Shown: positions 7,592 through 16,371, counted from the first letter of the stretch. The stretch: DNA of 64,000 nucleotides from DAOPJM01 sp035399665 (GCA_035399665.1 DAOPJM010000003.1:1-64000), one strand, 5' to 3'. Made by a program: numbers and translations. Notes: a model not told the origin generated them from the sequence alone.

Positions 7592-9244
7592 ATGAACGAT
7601 ACCGAGAACAGTTTATCGGTCAGCGAAATTACCGCAGCCGAGGCTAACGATACCTCCAACTTGCAAGCCGAGAAAGGCGTAACGCCAAGCGAAGCTGTGT
7701 GTGAGTCTGCCGTGCAGACAGACGCCCCCGCCCTTACCGCAAAAAGGTCACAGTTCACGGCATTAGAATGTGTCGCGGCTTGGGTCTGCTTCGTATTGAG
7801 CTTTATCTTTCTTCGCCTTGTCGGTTGGGAGCACTACCCCATTGCGATGACCTGCTATGTGGTCGCTATTTACATAGCGAGCTATGTGGTCGTTAAAGTC
7901 AAGGGGGTAATTGTGAACAAGCTGGGTCTTATAATAGGAGCCGCGTTTGCAGCGCTGTCGATATCCATTATATTGACGTCAAACGCAATGATACAAACCC
8001 TCAGCTTCTTCATCTGCGCTTTCGGATATGTGTTGTCAACGTACATCACAACAGGCAACTCTCTAAAAGAGGATGCGGTCATTTTCTTCAATATGCTTAA
8101 AGCCTTTTTCATCATGCCCTTTTCGGCGTTCGGCAAAATATGGCCCGCCGCATTCAGGCGCAGCAACAAAGCCAACCGTCAGGGAGACGGCAAAACCGTC
8201 CTTTGGGTTTTGTTAGGCTTGCTGATGACTGTGATTCCTACTCTGCTTGTCATCTTTCTCCTGCAATATGACGAGAACTTCTCTCGTTTGCTCGATAAGG
8301 CAGGTAAGCTGTTCTCAAATCTTCCCGATGCAGCGCCCGGATTATTTATATCCTTCATACTCTCCGTCCCGTGCGCTATGTACATCTTCGGGGTATACTT
8401 CTCGAATTCCCGTAGAATGAACAACACCATAATGACCGACGCGGGTTCGGCAAAAGCACGAATCAATATGCACTTCCTGCCTAAGGCTCTGGTTTTGGCA
8501 ATGGCTATCCCTCTCCTTATAGTCTATGTCTGCTTCTTCGCCACACAATGGAGCTACTATGTGTCCGCGTTTACCGGTATCCTTCCCAAGGGTTACTCCA
8601 TTGCCGAGTATGCAAGGAATGGCTTTTTCGAGCTTCTTGTGGTTGCCGTTATCAACGGAATAGCCATTGCCGTGAATGGCGCTTTTACCAAGTTCAACTC
8701 GGACGGTAAACCAAGCGTCATCCAAAAGACAGTAAAAGTCCTGTTCATTATCGCCACCCTCGTTCTCATTGCTACGGCTATGTCAAAGCTGCTGCTGTAT
8801 GTCCAGACCTATGGTTTGACAAGGAAGCGCGTTCTCGCAGCCTGGTTCATGGTTTCCATGGCAATTGAGTTCATACTTTGTCTCGTACTTCCCCTCTTTA
8901 AGAGGGTAAAGCGCAATACTGTAATGCTCGTTGCCGCGTTCGCGCTGTTTGCCATACTCGCCTTCTCCAACATGGAGGGTCAGATTGCAAGGTTCAACGT
9001 GAACGCCTACCTCAACGGCAGTCACAAGTCCATAGATATTCAGGAGCTTGAGGATCTTGGTGACTCCGCCATTCCGGAGCTGGTGCGGTTATATAATGAA
9101 AAAGGTGACGTCAACTACCGTGTTGAAACGACGCTCGATTCATACTCCGAGAAGGAAAACCTCTTGGACTTTACCGTACCCGCCGTTCGAGCGTCGGCCG
9201 CGATTTCAAAATACAGAGACATCCAAAAATCTCTTGATAAATAG
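7592..9244 (+). CDS. Polytopic membrane protein, DUF4173/DUF4153-like
   Basis: A 550-residue integral membrane protein. It has a polar N-terminus of about 55 residues and roughly a dozen hydrophobic helices up to about residue 465. It ends in a soluble tail of about 85 residues (NVNAYLNGSHKSIDIQELEDLGD...) that resembles the C-terminal region of DUF4173 proteins. The SRLLD after LLQYDENF is at the usual position of the family's conserved loop. Function unknown; members often lie near cell-envelope genes. I prefer the ATG at 7592 because it follows AAAGGGG; an ATG seven codons upstream (7571) has no site. Confidence 0.65.
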   Translation: MNDTENSLSVSEITAAEANDTSNLQAEKGVTPSEAVCESAVQTDAPALTAKRSQFTALECVAAWVCFVLSFIFLRLVGWEHYPIAMTCYVVAIYIASYVVVKVKGVIVNKLGLIIGAAFAALSISIILTSNAMIQTLSFFICAFGYVLSTYITTGNSLKEDAVIFFNMLKAFFIMPFSAFGKIWPAAFRRSNKANRQGDGKTVLWVLLGLLMTVIPTLLVIFLLQYDENFSRLLDKAGKLFSNLPDAAPGLFISFILSVPCAMYIFGVYFSNSRRMNNTIMTDAGSAKARINMHFLPKALVLAMAIPLLIVYVCFFATQWSYYVSAFTGILPKGYSIAEYARNGFFELLVVAVINGIAIAVNGAFTKFNSDGKPSVIQKTVKVLFIIATLVLIATAMSKLLLYVQTYGLTRKRVLAAWFMVSMAIEFILCLVLPLFKRVKRNTVMLVAAFALFAILAFSNMEGQIARFNVNAYLNGSHKSIDIQELEDLGDSAIPELVRLYNEKGDVNYRVETTLDSYSEKENLLDFTVPAVRASAAISKYRDIQKSLDK

Positions 9245-9253
9245 CAAAAGCGC

Positions 9254-9282
9254 TTGAGGTCTTTGAGCCTTAGTGCTACAAT
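9254..9282 (+). promoter_or_regulatory. Promoter of the isochorismatase-family gene
   Basis: TTGAGG (9254-9259), 17 bases, TACAAT (9277-9282) with an extended TGC in front of the -10 box. It begins only 10 bases after the stop of the preceding membrane protein gene. Confidence 0.65.
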
Positions 9283-9316
9283 GGCGGAAACGTTATTACT
9301 AATGGAGATGAGAACT

Positions 9317-9829
9317 ATGAAAAAACTCTTGGTCGTGGTGGATATGCAGAACGACTTCATCGACGGTTCTTTGGGAACGCCCAACGCTCAAGGCATAGTT
9401 GCTTCTGTGGCAAAGGAAATCGACGCTTATGCTTCACGCGGCGATGATATCGTATTCACACGCGATACGCATCACGAGGATTATTTGCATACACAGGAGG
9501 GCAAAAAGCTCCCCGTCCTGCATTGCATCGAAGGAAGCCATGGTTGGCAGATTTGCGACAAGCTCAATACGAAGGGACATACCATACTTAATAAGCCCAC
9601 CTTCGGCTCTAAGGAATTAGGTAAACTCGTTGTGGAGCTTGCTCCTGATAGTGTAGAGCTTGTAGGGCTTTGCACCGACATCTGTGTAATCTCCAACGCG
9701 ATGATTATCAAGGCATTTTGTCCGGAGCTTAGCATAAGCGTTAAGGAGAGCTGCTGTGCCGGCGTCACGCCACAATCTCACGAGAACGCTCTTATGGCAA
9801 TGCGCGTGTGCCAAATCGACATTGTTTGA
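9317..9829 (+). CDS. Isochorismatase-family cysteine hydrolase, nicotinamidase-like
   Basis: A 170-residue soluble enzyme. It shows the family catalytic triad: Asp in VVDMQNDF (residues 8-14), Lys in the KPTFGS region near residue 95, and Cys in LVGLCTDICV near residue 120. A conserved non-proline cis-peptide-like region precedes the Cys. Nicotinamidase, which turns nicotinamide into nicotinate for NAD salvage, is the likely role (MQNDF, CTDICV and short length), but other amidases of the fold are hard to exclude. The ATG at 9317 follows GGAGATG. The frame opens 21 codons earlier, across the promoter, so the upstream start is rejected. Confidence 0.75.
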   Translation: MKKLLVVVDMQNDFIDGSLGTPNAQGIVASVAKEIDAYASRGDDIVFTRDTHHEDYLHTQEGKKLPVLHCIEGSHGWQICDKLNTKGHTILNKPTFGSKELGKLVVELAPDSVELVGLCTDICVISNAMIIKAFCPELSISVKESCCAGVTPQSHENALMAMRVCQIDIV

Positions 9830-9861
9830 CGGAAGAAATTGATTCGGCTAATAACTTGTTT

Positions 9862-9893
9862 AAGGTCTTGGCATAATGTCCGAGACCTTTTTG
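9862..9893 (+). terminator. Intrinsic terminator after the isochorismatase gene
   Basis: AAGGTCTTGG / CCGAGACCTT stem (9862-9871 with 9880-9889, one T-G pair), 8-base loop, then TTTTTG. About 33 bases after the stop. Confidence 0.8.
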
Positions 9894-10081
9894 TTGTATA
9901 ATTAGGGATTCCCCATAATGTGACGACATTCGAGCTTTGTTGACTCTTTTGCAGCAGTTGACGCCAATATATAATGGCTTTGCCGAAACATAAACTAATT
10001 TGCCGCCGCGATTATCAGACGTGTTGACTAACGCCGCTGTTTAAGGTTTGTGCTTCGATAATTCAATAACCGGAGGATACT

Positions 10082-10474
10082 ATGAAAAGAAAGACCCTAT
10101 GCCTGTTGTTGGTGGCGCTCATGTGCTTTATGAGCGTCGGAGTTTCCGTTGCGGACGATGAAGCAAAAGAAGAAACTCAGACCAGATCTGTCCTTACCCT
10201 ATTATGCGGACTTCAAAGTCTTGGCGGCAGCTCATACGAAATGTATGGCAACGTAAGCTCCAACGTTCAAGACGACCTCTTTGCTTCGGTTGTCATATAC
10301 ATATGGCAAAACGAAACCTGGCGCTATATCACGGGCAACTCAAACAGAGCGTACAGCAGCTTTTCGGTCACTGTGACCAAGCCGCTTTCATTAGCTTCAG
10401 GTGTGTACAAAATAGTCCTGTATGGCTCAGGCAGCAGCATAAGCAAGAGTAAAACCGTGACAGTACAAGTGTAA
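10082..10474 (+). CDS. Small secreted protein of unknown function
   Basis: A 130-residue protein with a clear signal peptide (KRK start, hydrophobic core, cleavage about residue 24 at SVA-DDE). The mature 105 residues are beta-rich: SYEMYGNVSS, SVVIYIWQNETW, SFSVTVTKPLSLASGVYKIVLYGSG. This suggests a single Ig-like or beta-sandwich domain. CCGGAGG lies 6 bases before the ATG. A TATAAT at 9970-9975 suggests a leader of about 100 bases. It converges on the putative anti-sigma gene with only one base between stop codons. I recognise no family. Confidence 0.7.
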   Translation: MKRKTLCLLLVALMCFMSVGVSVADDEAKEETQTRSVLTLLCGLQSLGGSSYEMYGNVSSNVQDDLFASVVIYIWQNETWRYITGNSNRAYSSFSVTVTKPLSLASGVYKIVLYGSGSSISKSKTVTVQV

Positions 10475-10475
10475 G

Positions 10476-11321
10476 CTATGGAATTATAAAGGCGGACATC
10501 AGCCAGTCTGCATCTACGGGTTTGTTACTGCCGATAAGCACATATGAGTCATTGAGCACGGCTACGGCGCTGAAGGTATCGTCCGAATCCGTGCGGTAAT
10601 ACAGCTCATAGCCCTCGTCTGCGGCATAATGCCAGTATTCGGTTTGATCGGATGAGAACGCTGTCATTTTACACTCGGCCCAACTCTGCCGAAGCAACAG
10701 AACCGCATCTGTTGGCAGTCGATAAACCGTCAGCAGCGCTTCACCGAACGAATATGTTTCACCTTCTATTCTTTCAAGCTGAACCCCGACGTCATAAACC
10801 ATGACAGGGTTCAGCTTCTTTTGTTCCGCGAATTCCTTAAGGGAAGCGTATACAATGGAATGCGCGCCGCTGCGATTCGATAAATCGAACAAATTAGGAA
10901 CGAATGACGGTTTGGCGGTTATTCCGCTGTCCTCATACTCAACACTGAGTGTCCCATGCAAAATTTCGACAGAATACAGCTTCACTTCAGCGGCCCAAGT
11001 TCTGCCCACGGGAGTCAGCGTAAAGAACACAGAGATGATGCATATCGCCGCTGCCGCAATGGCAATTCTTCTAAACCACGGCGTCCTTAACGCGTTAAAA
11101 AATGTATGCCTTCGTACTTGCCTTGCGACAACATTGTCTGCCGCTCTCCAAGCGCAGTCCCCAAGCTTCGAACGCTCTTTAGCCGAGGCTATCACCTCTT
11201 TGAAGTCTTGACGAGGCTGCGCGTCTATCAGTGACAGGGCTTCACGCTTGGACATCCTGATACGCGGATCCAATAGGTATGGGTGCTTCCTCAATACTTT
11301 ATACAATTTAGCTCTTCGCAT
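10476..11321 (-). CDS. Single-pass membrane protein, probable anti-sigma factor
   Basis: A 281-residue protein with a basic cytoplasmic N-terminus of about 80 residues. One transmembrane helix (about 84-104, RIAIAAAAICIISVFFTL) and an outer domain of about 175 residues follow; the outer domain is like the DUF4367 beta-rich sensors. It lacks the zinc HxxxCxxC motif of ZAS anti-sigma factors. Placement 63 bases after an ECF sigma gene on the same strand, behind its own CAGGAG site, is the main reason for the role. Inference from context, not from a recognised binding domain. Confidence 0.6.
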   Translation of the reverse strand: MRRAKLYKVLRKHPYLLDPRIRMSKREALSLIDAQPRQDFKEVIASAKERSKLGDCAWRAADNVVARQVRRHTFFNALRTPWFRRIAIAAAAICIISVFFTLTPVGRTWAAEVKLYSVEILHGTLSVEYEDSGITAKPSFVPNLFDLSNRSGAHSIVYASLKEFAEQKKLNPVMVYDVGVQLERIEGETYSFGEALLTVYRLPTDAVLLLRQSWAECKMTAFSSDQTEYWHYAADEGYELYYRTDSDDTFSAVAVLNDSYVLIGSNKPVDADWLMSAFIIP

Positions 11322-11384
11322 AATAAACTCCTGCTATTGACTTTACATTGACCATTTACACTGTCTTTCCCATATAGACGCAGA

Positions 11385-11918
11385 TTAAGAACATAAATTC
11401 GCAAGCATGAAAAGAAAAATTACTGTCAACATGCTCGCGTAGTTCGTACGTATCTTCTTCTTTAGTCTGGATACTTTATCATACAGCGTCTTTGGCGGTA
11501 TGCCCATCTCCTTTGCCAGTTCAGGAATGGTCCAGCCGTCAACCGCGTTCCTGATGAGGACTTCCTTCATATCGCTCGGCAGATTATCAACGCATTCCCT
11601 TACCCAAGCTAAGTCGTCGGAATACTCAAACTGCTCATCGCCGGTGTGTTTGATTCTGTTTAGCGTCTCGTCGATAGTCGGTATCTCTCTGCCGTTTCTT
11701 CTTAGGTAGTCCACGGCCTCATTTCTGACGCAGGTTCTAAGGTATGCAAGCGGGTTGGATACGTTGACGCATTTTTCAGGATGTGTGACAAGCTTAATAA
11801 TCGTGTCCTGTATTATGTCCTCCGCTTCATCCGCATTGCACACAACGGTCATCGCGGCAGCCCTAAGCTCCCGTAAATTATTAGAATAGACAGCTAAAAG
11901 CTTCTCCAACGTTTCCAC
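11385..11918 (-). CDS. ECF-type RNA polymerase sigma factor
   Basis: A 177-residue sigma-70 family protein. Region 2 (about 10-75) includes DEAEDIIQDTIIKL and the YLRTCVRNEAVDYLRR promoter-melting segment. Region 4 (about 108-160) has the helix-turn-helix WTIPELAKEMGIPPKTLYDKVSRLKKK. Unusually, after the basic end of region 4 there is a hydrophobic stretch of 16 residues (SMLTVIFLFMLANLCS) up to the stop, a possible membrane or partner-binding tail. The start is a GTG at 11916-11918, 8 bases after GGGG. Driven by a sigma-A type promoter rather than an obvious self-recognised one. Paired with the downstream membrane protein. Confidence 0.88.
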   Translation of the reverse strand: METLEKLLAVYSNNLRELRAAAMTVVCNADEAEDIIQDTIIKLVTHPEKCVNVSNPLAYLRTCVRNEAVDYLRRNGREIPTIDETLNRIKHTGDEQFEYSDDLAWVRECVDNLPSDMKEVLIRNAVDGWTIPELAKEMGIPPKTLYDKVSRLKKKIRTNYASMLTVIFLFMLANLCS

Positions 11919-11940
11919 TTATCCATCCCCCACCGCTGTC

Positions 11941-11969
11941 ATTATACATTAAATTTTCGAATAATGCAA
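11941..11969 (-). promoter_or_regulatory. Promoter of the ECF sigma operon
   Basis: TTGCAT (11964-11969), 17 bases, TATAAT (11941-11946) on the minus strand, with a start near 11935 and a leader of about 17 bases. Confidence 0.7.
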
Positions 11970-12094
11970 TATCTATATATCAATATGCCGAGCGCCTTTT
12001 GTTCAAACCTTGCTCTGCTGTTGCGGTCAAAACACTTTATGGTGAATGACTTATCCTCAACAATATTTTTAGTTGATAAAAAATGTAATTTAGT

Positions 12095-12123
12095 TTGTAT
12101 TTTTACTCGTAATATGTTAGAAT
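12095..12123 (+). promoter_or_regulatory. Promoter of the nucleobase permease
   Basis: TTGTAT (12095-12100), 17 bases, TAGAAT (12118-12123). The leader of about 46 bases is too short for a purine riboswitch. It carries a six-codon open frame (12141-12161, MNSQNQ) with its own GGGG, ending 14 bases before the permease ATG. Confidence 0.6.
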
Positions 12124-12175
12124 TATTTATGGGGAATATAATGAACTCACAAAATCAGTAATTGGAGGTAAAAGC

Positions 12176-13735
12176 ATGAGGAAAATGAAAATGTCCACTC
12201 CCTACGATTTGGACGGACGAATCCCGCTGAAGCTTGCTGTTCCGCTCGGTATGCAGCATGTATTAGCAATGTTCGTTGGTAATCTGACGCCATTGCTTGT
12301 CATAATGGGCATTTGCGGCATTACCGCAGCCGGCGGTTATGGGGCGCTGCGGGTTTCGCTTCTGCAAAACGCGATGCTCATAGCCGGCTTGATTACCCTT
12401 TTACAGATCTATCCGATAGGGCCCATCGGCGGACGATTACCTATCGTTATGGGTACAAGCAGCGGCTTTATCGGCGTTTGTTCAAGCGTTGCGGCGGGTA
12501 TAATAGCTGATGATCCCAACGCGGGGCTTATAGCTTACGGAGCCATCATGGGCGCAAGTATCATCGGTGGTTTGTTCGAAGGCGTTCTGGGCTTCTGCTT
12601 AAAACCGCTTCGTCGTTTCTTTCCCCCCGTTGTTACAGGCACGGTCGTTATGGCAATCGGCCTTTCGCTGATTAATGTCGGAATCAATTTCTTTGGGGGC
12701 GGCTCCAACGCAGCGGATTTCGGCAGCTGGCAAAATCTCCTGCTCGGTCTTATCGTACTTGTAATCATACTTGTTCTAAAACACGGCACCAAAGGTTTCA
12801 CCAGCATTTCGTCCATACTTCTCGGCATCATCGTGGGCTATATTATAGCTACTGTGATGGGATTCATCCTGCCGAAAACAGGGGTTACGGCAGAAGGAGT
12901 GGAGTACACCAAGGCATGGGTTGTTCAATGGAGCAAAGTCGGTGAGTCAGGATGGTTCGCCTTGCCTAAGCTCTTGCCGGTTAAGCCTGTATTCCAATGG
13001 CGTGCAATAATACCCATATGCATCATGTTCATTGTTACGGCCGTTGAAACCATCGGTGACGTTTCAGGTATAACCGAAGGCGGTTTAGATCGCGAAGCTA
13101 CCGATAAAGAGCTTTCCGGCAGCGTGGTCTGTGATGGCGTAGGTTCAAGTATCGCGGCTGTGTTTGGCGTTTTGCCCAACACCTCATTCTCACAGAACGT
13201 CGGCTTAGTCGGCATGACCAAGATAGTCAATCGCTTTGCCATAGCCTGCGGTGCAATCTTTCTTATCCTTGCCGGTCTGTTCCCGAAGTTAGGTGCAATT
13301 ATCTCCATCATGCCACAGAGTGTCCTCGGCGGCGCGGCTGTCATAATGTTCGCAAGCATAGTCGTCTCGGGTATTCAGCTCATCACCCGTGAAAAGCTTA
13401 GCCCGAGAACCATCACCATAGTTGCCGTTTCCCTTGGACTTGGCTTCGGTCTCGGTGCAAGCAGTTCCGTACTAAAGCAGACTCCGCAATGGCTCCAATA
13501 CATCTTTGGCGGAAGTGGAATCGTACCCGCCGCATTGGTCGCAATTATCCTGAATATCGTCATCCCCAAGGACAGTGTTAATAAAAGCGCTCCCGCCGCG
13601 GATGGGGAATCTGCTCTGACGCCTGTGGACTCAGCTGCTTGTGAACTTGTTGAGCATGGCAGCTCACAATGCGCGTCGGTGACTGCCGATGAATCGGATT
13701 CAAACGGAAAGTCCGTTGATTCCAAGCAGGAATAG
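12176..13735 (+). CDS. NCS2 nucleobase:cation symporter (uracil/xanthine/uric acid permease family)
   Basis: A 519-residue inner-membrane transporter with about 14 helices. Family signatures are GMQHVLAMFVGNLTPLL at the N-terminus and the substrate/cation loop ETIGDVSGITEGGLDREAT near residue 290. Next come VGSSIAAVFGVLPNTSFSQN and MPQSVLGGAAVIMFASI. The QH pair in helix 1 and the NTSFSQN loop fit xanthine/urate-type carriers more than uracil carriers, but substrate cannot be fixed. It has a polar, serine- and acid-rich C-terminal tail of about 50 residues. GGAGGT precedes the ATG by 7 bases. Single gene with its own promoter. Confidence 0.88.
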   Translation: MRKMKMSTPYDLDGRIPLKLAVPLGMQHVLAMFVGNLTPLLVIMGICGITAAGGYGALRVSLLQNAMLIAGLITLLQIYPIGPIGGRLPIVMGTSSGFIGVCSSVAAGIIADDPNAGLIAYGAIMGASIIGGLFEGVLGFCLKPLRRFFPPVVTGTVVMAIGLSLINVGINFFGGGSNAADFGSWQNLLLGLIVLVIILVLKHGTKGFTSISSILLGIIVGYIIATVMGFILPKTGVTAEGVEYTKAWVVQWSKVGESGWFALPKLLPVKPVFQWRAIIPICIMFIVTAVETIGDVSGITEGGLDREATDKELSGSVVCDGVGSSIAAVFGVLPNTSFSQNVGLVGMTKIVNRFAIACGAIFLILAGLFPKLGAIISIMPQSVLGGAAVIMFASIVVSGIQLITREKLSPRTITIVAVSLGLGFGLGASSSVLKQTPQWLQYIFGGSGIVPAALVAIILNIVIPKDSVNKSAPAADGESALTPVDSAACELVEHGSSQCASVTADESDSNGKSVDSKQE

Positions 13736-13770
13736 TAAGCTGAAGCAATACGCCGACATAACCGCTGTTT

Positions 13771-13807
13771 GAAAGACAGGCCTCCTCTTTTTGTAGGCTT
13801 GTCTTTC
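13771..13807 (+). terminator. Hairpin after the permease gene
   Basis: A 13-bp stem (GAAAGACA with TGTCTTTC, continued by GGCCT/AGGCT pairs) and an 11-base T-rich loop, 35 bases past the stop. No U-run follows, so it may be a 3' stabiliser rather than an efficient terminator. From here to the promoter at 13970 I see nothing else. Confidence 0.4.
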
Positions 13808-13969
13808 TCACGGTGCGTAACCGACATTTGCTTCTCGGCAGCGTGTTGCATAGATAAGTAATATTTACAGCGTCTGTCCGCTCTCGGCAATACTAATTCA
13901 TAGAACCCGCTTGGAGACATTATTAGTGAAAACAGCTTGCAATTTACAGATAATATAAGAAAAAAGTGC

Positions 13970-13998
13970 TTGACAAAGGTTCTTGGTTTTGCTATTAT
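13970..13998 (+). promoter_or_regulatory. Promoter of rplM-rpsI
   Basis: TTGACA (13970-13975), 17 bases, TATTAT (13993-13998) with an extended TGC. An overlapping TATAAT (13996-14001) would need a 20-base spacer. The start is near 14004. Confidence 0.8.
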
Positions 13999-14002
13999 AA
14001 TC

Positions 14003-14093
14003 GCTGTGTCATTGGGCGAAGTGCGCCACAGCCCCGGTTGCAAAACGTCTGATAGCCGCTAAAACATTACAAAATTATTATGGAGGAATCGCC
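14003..14093 (+). promoter_or_regulatory. rplM leader, candidate L13 autoregulatory RNA
   Basis: The 90-base untranslated region begins with GCTGTG (14003-14008), which pairs with CACAGC (14027-14032) around a small GC-rich inner hairpin. A second region (CGG...CCG, about 14034-14058) can also fold. Bacillus-type L13 leaders bind L13 and lie in exactly this position. I judge by position and structure only; I did not match the family consensus. Confidence 0.4.
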
Positions 14094-14525
14094 ATGAAGA
14101 CCTATATGGCAAAGGGCGAAACCGTTGAGCGCAACTGGTACGTTGTCGATGCAACCGATATGGTTCTCGGACGTTTGGCATCACAGGTAGCAGCTATCCT
14201 CAGGGGTAAGCACAAGCCGACTTTCACACCCCATGTGGACTGTGGAGATCATGTTATTATAATCAATGCGGCAAAGGTTCGTTTGACCGGTCGCAAGCTT
14301 GATCAGAAGGAATATATCCATCACACCGGTTATCCCGGTGGACTGCGCAGAACTTCTTACCGCACTCTGCTTGAGAATAAGCCCGAGTTTGCCGTGTATG
14401 AAGCCATTCGTCTTATGATGCCCAAGGGTCCCCTGGGTGACAAGATGTTGACGAAGCTCCGCATTTATGCGGGTCCCGACCACAAGCAAGAGGCTCAGCA
14501 GCCTCAAGTGCTTGTACTCAAGTAA
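14094..14525 (+). CDS. rplM: 50S ribosomal protein L13
   Basis: A 143-residue early-assembly protein of the large ribosomal subunit. The sequence is typical throughout: NWYVVDATDMVLGRLAS, GDHVIIINAAKVRLTGRK, YHHTGYPGG-like (YIHHTGYPGGL), MMPKGPLGDKML, and LRIYAGPDHKQEAQQPQ. Normal length. ATG preceded by TGGAGGA. It forms an operon with rpsI, 11 bases downstream. Confidence 0.98.
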   Translation: MKTYMAKGETVERNWYVVDATDMVLGRLASQVAAILRGKHKPTFTPHVDCGDHVIIINAAKVRLTGRKLDQKEYIHHTGYPGGLRRTSYRTLLENKPEFAVYEAIRLMMPKGPLGDKMLTKLRIYAGPDHKQEAQQPQVLVLK

Positions 14526-14536
14526 GGAGGATCGTT

Positions 14537-14929
14537 ATGGCTAAGACTGCTTTCATCGCAACCGGCAGACGTAAGAGCTCCGTCGCACGCGTTCGCCTGC
14601 TCCCGGGCAATGGCGATATCACCATCAACAAGCGCACTTTGGACGAGTACTTCGGTCTTGATACCCTGAAGATGATCGTCCGTTCGCCCCTCGTACTCAC
14701 CGGTACCTCAGCTAAGTACGACGTTTCCGTTAACGTCTACGGCGGCGGCACAACCGGTCAGGCAGGCGCAATCCGCCACGGCATTTCCCGCGCTCTGCTC
14801 GTAGCCGAGCCTGAGCTGCGTCCCGCCCTAAAGGCTGCGGGTTTCCTGACCCGTGACCCCAGAATGAAGGAGCGCAAAAAGTACGGTCTGCACGCTGCAA
14901 GACGCGCACCCCAGTTCTCAAAGCGTTAA
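14537..14929 (+). CDS. rpsI: 30S ribosomal protein S9
   Basis: A 130-residue small-subunit protein. It has TGRRKSSVARVRL near the N-terminus, GGGTTGQAGAIRHGISRAL in the middle and the hallmark basic tail ending APQFSKR, which reaches the P-site tRNA. AAGGAGG lies 6 bases before the ATG. The operon ends at a strong terminator. Confidence 0.98.
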   Translation: MAKTAFIATGRRKSSVARVRLLPGNGDITINKRTLDEYFGLDTLKMIVRSPLVLTGTSAKYDVSVNVYGGGTTGQAGAIRHGISRALLVAEPELRPALKAAGFLTRDPRMKERKKYGLHAARRAPQFSKR

Positions 14930-14955
14930 TCCGCATTACATCAAGCACTATCACA

Positions 14956-14990
14956 AGAGCCTGTCCGCAAAGTGGACAGGCTCTCTTTTT
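14956..14990 (+). terminator. Intrinsic terminator of rplM-rpsI
   Basis: Perfect 11-bp stem AGAGCCTGTCC / GGACAGGCTCT (14956-14966, 14974-14984), 7-base loop, then CTTTTT. It sits between the convergent rpsI and glnA genes. On the minus strand the U-run is weak, so it mainly serves rpsI. Confidence 0.9.
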
Positions 14991-15009
14991 ACTGTTTTAC
15001 TAAATATTG

Positions 15010-16341
15010 TCAGTAGTTGATGATATAGCGGTTCATCTCCCATCCGCTCACCTGAATGCGATACTCATCCCACTCCTTGTTCTTGCCCTCGACATACTGC
15101 GGCACGATATGCGAACCTAAGGCGTCGCAAACCACCTTATCCTCAAGCATAGCGTCTATCGCCTCGCGCAAAGAGCCGGGTAACTGACGTATGCCCTTTC
15201 GCTCCCTTTCTTGGGGTGACATGGTATAGATGTTCCCTGTAATCTCGGCGGGTGGTTCAAGCTTGCGTTCAATGCCGTCAAGTCCCGCCGCAAGACACAC
15301 CGACAAGGCAAGGTAGGGATTACACGTTGGGTCGGGATTTCTGAGTTCAACTCTGGTTGTCTTTCCTCGTGACGCGGGAATGCGAATGAGTGCGGAGCGG
15401 TTCGAGGTCGACCAAGCCGTGTAGCAAGGCGCTTCATACCCTGGAACAAGACGCTTATAGGAATTCACAAGGGGATTCGTAATCGCAGCCATACCCCGAA
15501 TATGCTCGAGCAGACCCGCGATGAAATGATAGGCGTCCTCTGACAGACCCTTTGCTCCATGCTCATCATAGAATACGTTTTCACCGTCCCTGAACAAGCT
15601 CATGTTGGTATGCATTCCGCTGCCGTTGACGCCAAATATCGGCTTTGGCATAAATGTTGCGTGAAGGTTGTTGGCCTGAGCTATGGTCTTGACGGCATGC
15701 TTAAACGTCATTATGTTGTCGGCCGCTCTAAGGGCCTCGGCATACCTAAAGTCAATCTCGTGCTGCCCCGCCGCGACCTCATGGTGTGACGCCTCTATCT
15801 CAAAGCCAAGCTGCTCTAACGCAAGACATATCTCCCTGCGCGTGCTTTCGCCGTGATCCAATGGCCCCAAATCAAAGTAGCCCGCCTCATCGTTGGTTCT
15901 TATGCAGGGTTTGCCGTTCTCATCCAGTCTAAAGAGAAAGAATTCACACTCAGGGCCTACGTTAAAGTCATAGCCCAAGTTCTCCGCTCTTTTCAGCACC
16001 CTGTGAAGTGCGCCTCTCGGGTCTCCCACAAAAGGCGTTCCGTCGGGATTGTAGACGTCGCATATAAGCCTTGCTACCCTGCCGTGCTGAGGACGCCAAG
16101 GTAAAATCGCGAAGCTGTCCAAATCGGGATGCAGATACTGATCGGATTCCTGAATCCGCACAAAGCCTTCGATGGAGCTTCCGTCAATCATTATCTCATT
16201 CGCAACAGCTCGTTCTATCTGCGATGAAGTTATCGCAACATTCTTGAGCTGTCCGAAAATGTCGGTAAACTGCATTCGGATGAACTCAACATCGTTTTCC
16301 CTTACAAGCCTGACGATTTCACTGTCTGTGTATCTGCACAT
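15010..16341 (-). CDS. glnA: Glutamine synthetase, type I
   Basis: Makes glutamine from glutamate, ammonia and ATP. The 443-residue length and sequence fit the GSI-alpha group of Firmicutes, which lacks the adenylylation site and is controlled by feedback inhibition. Visible motifs are EFIRMQFTDIFGQLKN, DGSSIEGFVRIQESD, GPECEFFLF, NGSGMHTNMSL (ATP/metal loop), and PGYEAPCYTAWSTSNRSALIRIP, with RVELRNPDPTCNPYLA. The ATG at 16339-16341 follows GGAGGTG. Transcribed alone from a consensus promoter. The transcript has a perfect hairpin at its 5' end. No GlnR dyad was recognised upstream. Confidence 0.97.
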   Translation of the reverse strand: MCRYTDSEIVRLVRENDVEFIRMQFTDIFGQLKNVAITSSQIERAVANEIMIDGSSIEGFVRIQESDQYLHPDLDSFAILPWRPQHGRVARLICDVYNPDGTPFVGDPRGALHRVLKRAENLGYDFNVGPECEFFLFRLDENGKPCIRTNDEAGYFDLGPLDHGESTRREICLALEQLGFEIEASHHEVAAGQHEIDFRYAEALRAADNIMTFKHAVKTIAQANNLHATFMPKPIFGVNGSGMHTNMSLFRDGENVFYDEHGAKGLSEDAYHFIAGLLEHIRGMAAITNPLVNSYKRLVPGYEAPCYTAWSTSNRSALIRIPASRGKTTRVELRNPDPTCNPYLALSVCLAAGLDGIERKLEPPAEITGNIYTMSPQERERKGIRQLPGSLREAIDAMLEDKVVCDALGSHIVPQYVEGKNKEWDEYRIQVSGWEMNRYIINY

Positions 16342-16371
16342 ATTTCACCTCCGATGTCCGTTAAATATAAA

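Noticed and set aside
11919..12175. Purine riboswitch upstream of the nucleobase permease
   Set aside because: The predicted leader is about 46 bases and lacks the three-way-junction sequence pattern; I found no aptamer-like pairing.
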